This document shows positions 41,682 to 48,611 of a stretch of DNA of 64,000 nt, piece after piece. This DNA comes from JAWWPY01 sp963822825 (lineage in GTDB: Bacteria; Actinomycetota; Actinomycetes; Streptosporangiales; Streptosporangiaceae): the NCBI GenBank assembly GCA_963822825.1, contig CAWGIW010000001.1, positions 348,354 through 412,353 on the forward strand. Reading direction: 5' to 3'. The notes under the pieces are model-generated. The model saw only the letters and a program-made list of their open reading frames with translations. It ran no database searches and was not told the origin of the DNA. Numbering within the stretch: position 1 is the first letter of the stretch; each line of letters opens with the position of its first letter. The translations under genes and the position numbers were made by a program.

Positions 41682-41695
41682 TTTGAAACGTTCCA
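41682..41695. promoter_or_regulatory. LacI-type operator before the rhamnose operon
   Basis: TTTGAAACGTTCCA reads TGGAACGTTTCAAA on the complement and matches the site before the LacI gene in 13 of 14 bases. It lies 64 bases upstream of the first importer gene. Confidence 0.6.
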
Positions 41696-41759
41696 CCATG
41701 CCACATCGCGCTCCGCCAGAAAGTCCTGGCCGGCCGCCGCGTCGAGGGGAGATTAGGCC

Positions 41760-43556
41760 GTGGATCATGACGGCAACGTCTTCGCCGACGGAGATGCCGA
41801 GCCCGTTCCCGGGACCAAGCCCGCTCCGGCGCCAGGCGCCAACCCCACGGCTGGCGCCGATCCCGCCGCCGACCCCGCCCCCACGGCTGGCGCCGAGCCC
41901 GTTCCCGGGAGCAAGCCCGCTCCGGCGCCAGGGGCCAACCCCGCCGCCTATCCCACGGCAGGCGCCGACCCCGCCTCCGCGGCAGGCGCCGACCCCGCCG
42001 CCGGGCCCGCTCCTGCGTCTGGCGGCGATCCCGGCCGCCCGCTGTTGTCGCTGCGGGATGCGACGAAGGCGTTCGGGGCCGTCCAGGCGATCGGCCTCGG
42101 GTCGATCGACCTGTACGGCGGCGAGACCCACGCGCTGGTGGGCGAGAACGGGGCCGGTAAGTCCACGCTGGTGAAGATCCTGGCCGGTGTCTACCAGCCC
42201 GACTCGGGCTCGCTGCTCATCGATGGCCGCCCGGTCCAGTTGCACGGCCCGGCGGACGCCCAGGCCGCGGGGATAGCGGTCATCTACCAGGAGCCCACGC
42301 TTTTCCCTGACCTGACCGTCGCGGAGAACATCTTCATGGGACGCCAGCCGTTGCGGGCCGGCCGGCGCATCGACGGCAAGTCGATGCGGGCCCAGGCGGC
42401 GGCTCTCTTCGCCCGGCTCGGGGTTCGGCTCGACCCGGGACGGATCTGCCGCGGGTTGTCCATCGCTGACCAGCAGATCGTCGAGATCGGTAAGGCGCTG
42501 TCCGTTGACGCCCGGATCATCGTGATGGACGAGCCCACCGCCGCGCTGTCGGCGACCGAGGTGGCCCGGCTGTTCGAGGTGGTGCGTACGCTCCGCGCGG
42601 CGGGCTCAGCGGTCCTGTTCATTTCGCACCGCCTGGAGGAGGTGTTCGAGATCTGCCAGCGGGTCACCGTGATGCGCGACGGCCGGCATGTGCTCACCCG
42701 GGAACTAGCCGGCCTTACCGCGGATGATCTGGTGCGGGCGATGGTGGGCCGGGAGATGGCCGGGCGCGCGGCCGGGGAACGCAGCACGCCCGGTCAGCCG
42801 GTGCTGCACATTGAGCATCTGACCCGGGAGGGGGTGTTCACCGACATCTCGCTCGAGGTGCGGGCCGGGGAGATCGTCGCCTTGGCCGGGCTGGTTGGGT
42901 CCGGGCGGAGTGAGGTCGCGAGGGCGATCTTTGGCATCGACCGGTACGACGCCGGGACCATTCTGATGGAGGGACAGGGGCTGCGCCGCGCGTCGCCCAC
43001 GGCCGCGATGGCGGCCGGGGTCGGCTTCGTCCCCGAGGACCGGCGCCAGCAGGGCCTGGTCATGGACATGTCCGTGCAGCAGAACGTGGCGCTCGCGTCG
43101 CTGGGCAGGCTCAGGAGAGCCGGGCTCATCAGGGCGGCGGCCGAGCGCGCCTTGGCCGATGACTGGGCCGTGCGGCTAAAGCTCAAGTACGGCAAGCTCA
43201 CCGACCCGGTGTCCCGCCTGTCCGGCGGCAATCAGCAGAAGGTCGTGCTGGCCAAGTGGCTGGGACGCAAACCCGCGCTGCTCATCGTGGATGAGCCGAC
43301 CCGCGGGATCGACATCCCCACCAAGGCCGAGGTGCACCAGCTCCTGGTGCAACTGGCCAGGGATGGCGTGGCGGTGTTGATGATCTCCTCAGAACTTCCG
43401 GAAGTGCTGCGCATCGGGGACAGGATTCTGGTGATGCGCGAAGGACGGCTGATGGCGGAATTCAGCCACGCGGACGTCTCAGAGGAAAAGATCATGGCGG
43501 CGGCGACCGGCCAGCTCTCTGCCGCAGGCGCTGCCGGCAGCGGGCCAGCGCTATGA
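41760..43556 (+). CDS. rhaT: Rhamnose-type ABC importer ATPase with unusual Pro/Ala-rich N-terminus
   Basis: 598 residues from GTG 41760. The first 90 residues are repeats of the PAPGANPTAGADP kind, absent from the usual start of this family (about 500 residues). The core then begins (LLSLRDATKAFGAVQ) with NBD1 Walker A GENGAGKST, signature LSIADQQIVEIGKAL and Walker B IIVMDEPTAAL, and NBD2 with LVGSGRSEVA in the Walker A place, LSGGNQQKVVLAKWL and LLIVDEPTRGID. It belongs with two permeases and a binding protein, and with rhamnose catabolic genes downstream; the sugar specificity is taken from them. A LacI-type operator precedes it. Confidence 0.88.
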   Translation: MDHDGNVFADGDAEPVPGTKPAPAPGANPTAGADPAADPAPTAGAEPVPGSKPAPAPGANPAAYPTAGADPASAAGADPAAGPAPASGGDPGRPLLSLRDATKAFGAVQAIGLGSIDLYGGETHALVGENGAGKSTLVKILAGVYQPDSGSLLIDGRPVQLHGPADAQAAGIAVIYQEPTLFPDLTVAENIFMGRQPLRAGRRIDGKSMRAQAAALFARLGVRLDPGRICRGLSIADQQIVEIGKALSVDARIIVMDEPTAALSATEVARLFEVVRTLRAAGSAVLFISHRLEEVFEICQRVTVMRDGRHVLTRELAGLTADDLVRAMVGREMAGRAAGERSTPGQPVLHIEHLTREGVFTDISLEVRAGEIVALAGLVGSGRSEVARAIFGIDRYDAGTILMEGQGLRRASPTAAMAAGVGFVPEDRRQQGLVMDMSVQQNVALASLGRLRRAGLIRAAAERALADDWAVRLKLKYGKLTDPVSRLSGGNQQKVVLAKWLGRKPALLIVDEPTRGIDIPTKAEVHQLLVQLARDGVAVLMISSELPEVLRIGDRILVMREGRLMAEFSHADVSEEKIMAAATGQLSAAGAAGSGPAL

Positions 43557-44605
43557 GCACGGCATTGACCGAGCGCCAGGATCCAGCCAGCGTCCCCGCC
43601 GGGACCGCCTCGCGCAAGCTCACTGAACGAGTCTTCCGGATCCGGGAATCCGGCATTATCGCCGTCCTCATCGTGTTCGTCGTCGTCACCGCGAGTATCC
43701 AGCCCAGGTTCATCGATCAGGCGAACATCCAGTTCGTGCTCAGTAACACCACCGTCTACGCCCTCCTCGCGCTCGGCGAGACGATGGTGGTCATCAGCCG
43801 GAACGTGGACCTGTCCGTTGGCTCGGTACTGGGCCTGTCGGCCTATGTCTCCACGAACCTCTTCGGGCACCACCCCGGCATTCCCATCGCGGTCGTGTTC
43901 CTCGCCGGCCTGGGGATCGGGCTCGTGTGCGGCATCGGCAACGGGCTCATGGTGGCCATCGGCCGGGTGCCCAGCCTGGTGGTCACACTGGCCACGCTCT
44001 ACATCATCCGGGGAATAGACATTCTCATCGTGGGCGGAAACGAAGTAGTCGCCCAGACCCTCCCGAACAGCTTCATCAACATCCCGAGGGCCAACGTGGC
44101 CGGGGTCCCCTACCTGGCCATCGTGATCGCCGCAGTGATCGGTGCCGGGGCGTACTACCTGCGTTCGTTCCGGTCTGGGCGCGAGCTTTACGCGATCGGC
44201 TCGAACCCGGAGGCGGCACGGCTGGCCGGAATCCCCGTTGGCAAGCGGATCTTTACTGCCTTCGCGATCAGCGGCGGCATCGCCGGGCTGGCCGGTGTGC
44301 TCTGGGCCGCGCAGTACCAGACCATTGACTCCACCGCGGGGACTGGGTACGAGCTGACGGTCATCTCGGCCGTTGTGGTCGGCGGCGTGGCTATCTTCGG
44401 CGGGAGCGGAAGCGCCGTCGGCGCCGCGATCGGTGCACTCCTGCTCAGCACCATCAGCTCGGCGCTGAACGTGCTCGGGATCTCCCCATTCTGGGACCAG
44501 GCCATCGCCGGCTTCCTGCTCTTGGTGGCCATCACGCTCGATCGCCTCATCTCCCTCAGGCTGATCGCCGCGCTGCGACAAAGGAGTTCGGGCGTTGGAA
44601 CCTGA
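43553..44605 (+). CDS. rhaP: Rhamnose importer permease 1
   Basis: 350 residues, RbsC-type membrane subunit with 9-10 hydrophobic segments. Signatures: LLALGETMVVISRNVDLSVG near residue 75, GRVPSLVVTLATLYIIRGID, YAIGSNPEAARLAGIPVGKR and GGVAIFGGSGSAVGAAIGAL. It starts in an ATGA overlap with the ATPase and overlaps the second permease by 11 bases. Rhamnose importers characteristically have two different permeases, as found here. Confidence 0.88.
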   Translation: MSTALTERQDPASVPAGTASRKLTERVFRIRESGIIAVLIVFVVVTASIQPRFIDQANIQFVLSNTTVYALLALGETMVVISRNVDLSVGSVLGLSAYVSTNLFGHHPGIPIAVVFLAGLGIGLVCGIGNGLMVAIGRVPSLVVTLATLYIIRGIDILIVGGNEVVAQTLPNSFINIPRANVAGVPYLAIVIAAVIGAGAYYLRSFRSGRELYAIGSNPEAARLAGIPVGKRIFTAFAISGGIAGLAGVLWAAQYQTIDSTAGTGYELTVISAVVVGGVAIFGGSGSAVGAAIGALLLSTISSALNVLGISPFWDQAIAGFLLLVAITLDRLISLRLIAALRQRSSGVGT

Positions 44606-45659
44606 CCGAAGCACCCGGCTGCGTGGGGCAGCTCAGGCCTGGCCGCGGCGGGCGGGGATGCCATCCGCCGTGCGCTGGGAGACCGGCCTGGTCGTCGTGG
44701 CCGTCGCCGTCGTGGTGTTCGGCGCCCTCACCTCACCACAGTTTTTGACCAGCGCGAACTTCTTCAACCTGAGTGTCTCATCGGGTGAGGTAGCGATCAT
44801 GGCGCTGCCGATGACGCTCATCATCATCAGCGGCGAAATCGATCTGTCGGTGGCATCAACCCTCGGCATGTCCAGTGCCACGCTCGGTTTCCTCTGGAAC
44901 AAGCACTGGCCCATGCTGGCCATCTTCGTCGTCCTGGCCGTGCTGGGGGTGGCCGCAGGGCTGATCAACGGCCTCCTGGTGACCCGCGTCGGCTTGCCAT
45001 CACTGGCGGTGACGATCGGCACCCTCGGGCTTTACCGTGGCATCGCGCAGATCATCCTGGGCGCGAACACGATCTCCAGCTTCCCGGCGAGGTACACCAC
45101 CATCGGGATCAACCCGGTTCCGCATACCAACATCCCCTTTTCCGTAGCGATCTTCATCGTCCTGGCCGTGATATTCGGCGTGGTGCTGCACGCCACGCCG
45201 ACCGGCCGCTCCGTCTACGCGATGGGAGCCAGCCCGGAAGCTGCGCTTTTCGCCGGGATCCGGGTCAAGCGCATCAAGACCATGCTCTTCGTGGTGTCCG
45301 GCCTGATCTGCTCCATGGCGGGCGCGCTCTGGACGTTCCGCCTGGCTACGGCGGTATGGAACAACGCGCTTGGCCTGGAGCTGAGCGTGGTGGCCATTGT
45401 CCTGCTCGGCGGCGTCTCCATCTTCGGCGGCAAGGGATCGATCGTCGGCGTGGTGCTCGCCGTGATCATCTTCGCCGGGCTGCTCAATGCCCTCCTGCTG
45501 ACCAACTTCAACCAAGAGGCCACCGGCATCGTCATCGGCGGCCTCCTCCTGGTCAGTGTGTTCGTCCCCAACGCCGCAGCCCTGCTTAGCCGGGCCCGCG
45601 GGCTGGGCCGCGGCCGTAACCTGCGCCGCTCACCGGAAATCGGAGCAGTACATGACTGA
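44595..45659 (+). CDS. rhaQ: Rhamnose importer permease 2
   Basis: 354 residues from TTG 44595 behind AAAGGAG. Membrane subunit paralogous to the preceding one: VAIMALPMTLIIISGEIDLSVAS, VGLPSLAVTIGTLGLYRGIAQI, YAMGASPEAALFAGIRVKR and LLGGVSIFGGKGSIVGVVLA. It forms the heteromeric channel with the first permease. A repeat-filled gap of 264 bases separates it from the binding-protein gene. Confidence 0.88.
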   Translation: MEPDRSTRLRGAAQAWPRRAGMPSAVRWETGLVVVAVAVVVFGALTSPQFLTSANFFNLSVSSGEVAIMALPMTLIIISGEIDLSVASTLGMSSATLGFLWNKHWPMLAIFVVLAVLGVAAGLINGLLVTRVGLPSLAVTIGTLGLYRGIAQIILGANTISSFPARYTTIGINPVPHTNIPFSVAIFIVLAVIFGVVLHATPTGRSVYAMGASPEAALFAGIRVKRIKTMLFVVSGLICSMAGALWTFRLATAVWNNALGLELSVVAIVLLGGVSIFGGKGSIVGVVLAVIIFAGLLNALLLTNFNQEATGIVIGGLLLVSVFVPNAAALLSRARGLGRGRNLRRSPEIGAVHD

Positions 45660-45927
45660 AACGCGGCCAGGGGGCCACATCCCCGCAGCGCCGCAACCCG
45701 CGCCGCCACCACACCACCCCGCATCCCTCAACGGCCACCACGCCACCAGACCACATTCCTCAACGAAGACCACGCCATCATCCGCATCTCTCTCAACGGC
45801 CACCAGTCCACCACCCCACATGCCCCAAACGGCCACTCGACCGCCCACATCCCTCAACGACCACCACGCCACCAGGTCATCGAGCAAAGCCAGTTACGCC
45901 GGCCCGATTGAAAGGATTCAGATATGA
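45652..45927 (+). other. Small open frame over a degenerate ~30-bp repeat, doubtful gene
   Basis: ATG 45652 overlaps the permease stop, and the frame runs 91 codons (His/Pro/Ser/Thr-rich; HPASLNGHHATRP type) to just inside the next gene. It has coupling but no fold, and its content comes from a tandem repeat. I list it because there is nothing else in the gap; it is probably not a functional protein. Confidence 0.2.
45722..45875. repeat. Five degenerate ~28-34-bp tandem repeats
   Basis: Units of the type CATCCCTCAACGGCCACCAC start at 45722, 45752, 45785, 45819 and 45847. The first and last are nearly identical; the middle three have diverged. They fill the permease-to-binding-protein gap. 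Confidence 0.8.
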
Positions 45928-46985
45928 GACGTTCCGTTAAGAGAGCGCTGTGGGGTCCCGCGGTGCTCCTGGTCGCGTCCGCAACGCTCGCGGCGTGCGG
46001 TTCATCAGGAAGTTCCACGACCTCCGGCTCGTCAAGCCCCGCCAGCGCCTCTGGGGGACTGAAGACCGGGCTGAAGGTCTTCGTGATCCCGAAGAACCTC
46101 GGCAACCCGTACTTCACAACGTCAGACAGCGTGAACTCCGGCGGGGCACTGGCCGCGCTCAGCGCGCTTGGTGAGACCGGGTCCGAGACGAGCGGCACCG
46201 CAGCCACGGCAGCGTCGCAGATCCCGGCCATCCAGGCCGCGATCACCAAGGGCGCCAATGCCCTCATTGTGTCGGCCACTGATCCTTCGGCGCTCTGCCC
46301 CACCCTGAAGTCCGCCATGGCCAAGGGCGTCACGGTCGTCACCTACGACTCGGACGCACCATCCTGCCGGAACCTGTTCATCAACCAGGCATCCACGGCC
46401 CAGATCGGGACCAGTGAGGTGGACCTGCTCGCGAAGCAGATCAACTCCACCGGCGATATCGCGATCGTGTCCGCCGCCGCTTCCGCGACGAACCAGAACG
46501 CCTGGATCGGCTACATGAAGCAAGAACTGGCGAAGTACCCGAATATGCACCTCGTCAGCACCGTCTACGGCAACGACGACCCGACCACCGCGACCCAGGT
46601 GACCCAGGGATTGCTGCAGAAGTACCCGAACCTCAAGGGCATCATCTCGCCGACGACGGTGGGCATCCTCGCCGCGGCGCAGGTTCTTGACACGGCCAAG
46701 TACCGCGGCAAGATCGCGCTCACTGGCCTTGGCACCCCCGATTCCCTGAAGAAGTTCGTGGCTGACGGCACCATCCAGTCCTTCGAGCTGTGGAATCCGG
46801 CGAATCTCGGCTTCCTGGCCGGGTACGCAGCGGTGAATTTCGCGTCGAAGAAGATCACGAGTAGCGCGGGTGGATCATTCACCGCGGGCAAGCTCGGCAA
46901 GTTCACGGTCGGTTCTGACAGCACCATCCTGCTTGGCCCGCCGTTCGTGTTCAACAAGGCCAACATCAGCCAGTTCAACTTCTAG
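45924..46985 (+). CDS. rhaS: Rhamnose-binding lipoprotein
   Basis: 353 residues. A signal peptide ends in lipobox LAACGSSG (about 21-28), then a Ser/Thr linker and a periplasmic-binding type-1 domain: LKVFVIPKNLGNPYFTTSD, ANALIVSATDPSALCPTLK, VTVVTYDSDAP, GDIAIVSAAASATNQNAWI. The KNLGNPYF and SATNQN segments are what I expect of RhaS-type rhamnose receptors. ATG follows GAAAGGA. A large hairpin lies directly after its stop. Confidence 0.88.
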   Translation: MRRSVKRALWGPAVLLVASATLAACGSSGSSTTSGSSSPASASGGLKTGLKVFVIPKNLGNPYFTTSDSVNSGGALAALSALGETGSETSGTAATAASQIPAIQAAITKGANALIVSATDPSALCPTLKSAMAKGVTVVTYDSDAPSCRNLFINQASTAQIGTSEVDLLAKQINSTGDIAIVSAAASATNQNAWIGYMKQELAKYPNMHLVSTVYGNDDPTTATQVTQGLLQKYPNLKGIISPTTVGILAAAQVLDTAKYRGKIALTGLGTPDSLKKFVADGTIQSFELWNPANLGFLAGYAAVNFASKKITSSAGGSFTAGKLGKFTVGSDSTILLGPPFVFNKANISQFNF

Positions 46986-47002
46986 GGACCACGGCGTGTC
47001 CC

Positions 47003-47047
47003 CGTGGATCCCGGCCGCTGCCACCGGCGCCGGCCGGGATCCACGGA
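47003..47047 (+). terminator. 16-bp perfect hairpin between rhaS and rhaM
   Basis: CCGTGGATCCCGGCCG pairs exactly with CGGCCGGGATCCACGG across a 13-base loop, beginning 18 bases after the rhaS stop and ending 22 bases before the rhaM start. Such structures after binding-protein genes usually stabilise the upstream message or cut read-through into the catabolic genes. Confidence 0.7.
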
Positions 47048-47069
47048 CCACCTTGCGGGAAGGGAACCG

Positions 47070-47390
47070 ATGGAGCGGGTTTGCTTCCTGGCCCGGGTCC
47101 GGCCGGACCGGCTCGAGGAGTACCGGGCCCGGCACGGGGCGGTCTGGCCGGAGATGACCGACGCGCTGCGCAGCGCCGGCTGGACCAACTACACGCTCTT
47201 CCTCGCCGACGATGGGCTGCTCGTCGGCTACCTGGAAACCGACGACTACGCAGCGGCACAGCGGCGGATGGCACAGGCTGACGCCAACGAGCGCTGGCAG
47301 GCGGAGATGGCGCCCTTCTTCGCCGACCTCGGCGATCAGCGGCCCGACGAGGGGTTCCGCAGGCTGGCCGAGGTATTCCACCTTGACTGA
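47070..47390 (+). CDS. rhaM: L-rhamnose mutarotase
   Basis: 106 residues; interconverts the anomers of L-rhamnose. The small dimeric alpha/beta-barrel family is recognisable by RVCFLARVRPDRLEEYRARH, HGAVWPEMTDALRSAGW with the catalytic His and Trp, and WQAEMAPFFADLG. ATG 47070 follows GGGAAGGG; the frame is open upstream without homology. Together with the isomerase gene beginning 35 bases downstream, it firmly marks the pathway. Confidence 0.9.
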   Translation: MERVCFLARVRPDRLEEYRARHGAVWPEMTDALRSAGWTNYTLFLADDGLLVGYLETDDYAAAQRRMAQADANERWQAEMAPFFADLGDQRPDEGFRRLAEVFHLD

Positions 47391-47424
47391 GCCGCACCGT
47401 TCTGCGACCTGGAGATGACGCGAG

Positions 47425-48588
47425 ATGCTTGACCTGACTGCCGTGAAGACCGCGTTGCGGGCGCAGCGGATTGAGACGCCGTCATGGGCGTTCGGTAATA
47501 CCGGGACGCGGTTCAAGGTGTTCACCCAGCCGGGAGTGCCACGGACACCGCAGGAGAAGATCGCGGACGCGGCGCAGGTCCACACGTTCACCGGCGTCGC
47601 CCCGAGCGTGGCCGTGCACATCCCGTGGGACCGGGTCGACGACTACGGCGCACTGGCCGGCTACGCCGCGGACCTGGGCATCAGGATCGGGACCGTTAAC
47701 GCGAACGTGTTCCAGGACGACGACTACAAGCTGGGCAGCGTGGCCAACCCCGACCCGGGGGTGCGAGCCAAAGCCGTCGCGCACCTGCTGGACTGCATCG
47801 ACATCATGGACGCCACCGGATCAGCCGACCTCAAGCTGTGGTTCGCCGACGGCACCAACTACCCCGGCCAGGACGACATCCGGGGCCGCCAGGACCGCCT
47901 CGCCGACGCCCTCGCCCTCGTCTACCAGCGGCTCGCACCCCGCCAGCGGATGCTGCTGGAGTACAAGCTGTTCGAGCCCTCGTTCTACACCACCGACGTC
48001 CCCGACTGGGGCACCTCGCTGCTGCACTGCCAAGCGCTCGGCCCGCAAGCGGCCGTCGTCGTGGACACCGGCCACCACGCCCCCGGCACGAACATCGAGT
48101 TCATCGTGGCCGTCCTGCTGCGCGCCGGGCGCCTCGGCGGGTTCGACTTCAACAGCCGCTTCTACGCCGATGACGACCTGATGGTCGGCGCCGCCGACCC
48201 CTTCCAGTTGTTCCGCATCCTGCACGAGGTCGTGATGGCGGGCGCGCTCGGGCCCGACGCGGGGATCGCGTTCATGCTCGACCAGTGCCACAACATCGAG
48301 CCCAAGATCCCGGCCCAGATCCGCTCGGTCATGAACGTCCAGGAAGCCACGGCCAAAGCACTCCTCGTCGACACCGAAGCCCTCGCCACCGCCCAGCGCA
48401 ACGGGGATGTGCTGGGCGCCCACGCCGCGCTCATGGACGGCTTCAACACGGACGTCCGGCCGCTTCTGGCGCAACTGCGCGAGGACATGGGTCTGGATCC
48501 CGACCCCATCGCCGCCTACCACCGCTCCGGCTACGGAGAGAAGATCATCACCGACCGCATCGGCGGCACCCCCGCCAGCTGGGTGTAG
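47425..48588 (+). CDS. rhaI: L-rhamnose isomerase
   Basis: 387 residues; converts L-rhamnose to L-rhamnulose. It is of the shorter xylose-isomerase-fold type (Pseudomonas stutzeri/Rhizobium-like), not the E. coli RhaA type. Metal-site stretches are visible as LKLWFADGTNYPGQDD, MLLEYKLFEPSFYTTD, VVVDTGHHAPGTNIEF and FDFNSRFYADDDLMVG (with Glu, Asp and His ligands), and FMLDQCHNIEPK. It uses Mn(II) in characterised members. GGAGATGACGCGAG precedes ATG. Confidence 0.9.
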   Translation: MLDLTAVKTALRAQRIETPSWAFGNTGTRFKVFTQPGVPRTPQEKIADAAQVHTFTGVAPSVAVHIPWDRVDDYGALAGYAADLGIRIGTVNANVFQDDDYKLGSVANPDPGVRAKAVAHLLDCIDIMDATGSADLKLWFADGTNYPGQDDIRGRQDRLADALALVYQRLAPRQRMLLEYKLFEPSFYTTDVPDWGTSLLHCQALGPQAAVVVDTGHHAPGTNIEFIVAVLLRAGRLGGFDFNSRFYADDDLMVGAADPFQLFRILHEVVMAGALGPDAGIAFMLDQCHNIEPKIPAQIRSVMNVQEATAKALLVDTEALATAQRNGDVLGAHAALMDGFNTDVRPLLAQLREDMGLDPDPIAAYHRSGYGEKIITDRIGGTPASWV

Positions 48589-48611
48589 CTCGCCCGGGAA
48601 GGACAACGGAC

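Larger units (their letters stand above)
41405..41759. promoter_or_regulatory. Divergent regulatory region between the TetR exporter operon and the rhamnose operon
   Basis: 355 bases without a gene. The left end has the TetR palindrome (41422-41436). The right end has two TTGACA boxes (41643 and 41664) and the LacI-type site (41682-41695), followed by GAGGGGAG before the ATPase start. Nothing recognisable lies in 41440-41630. Confidence 0.6.

Noticed and set aside
45722..45875. Possible CRISPR array
   Set aside because: Repeats are directly adjacent, degenerate and lack unique spacers; no cas genes in the window.
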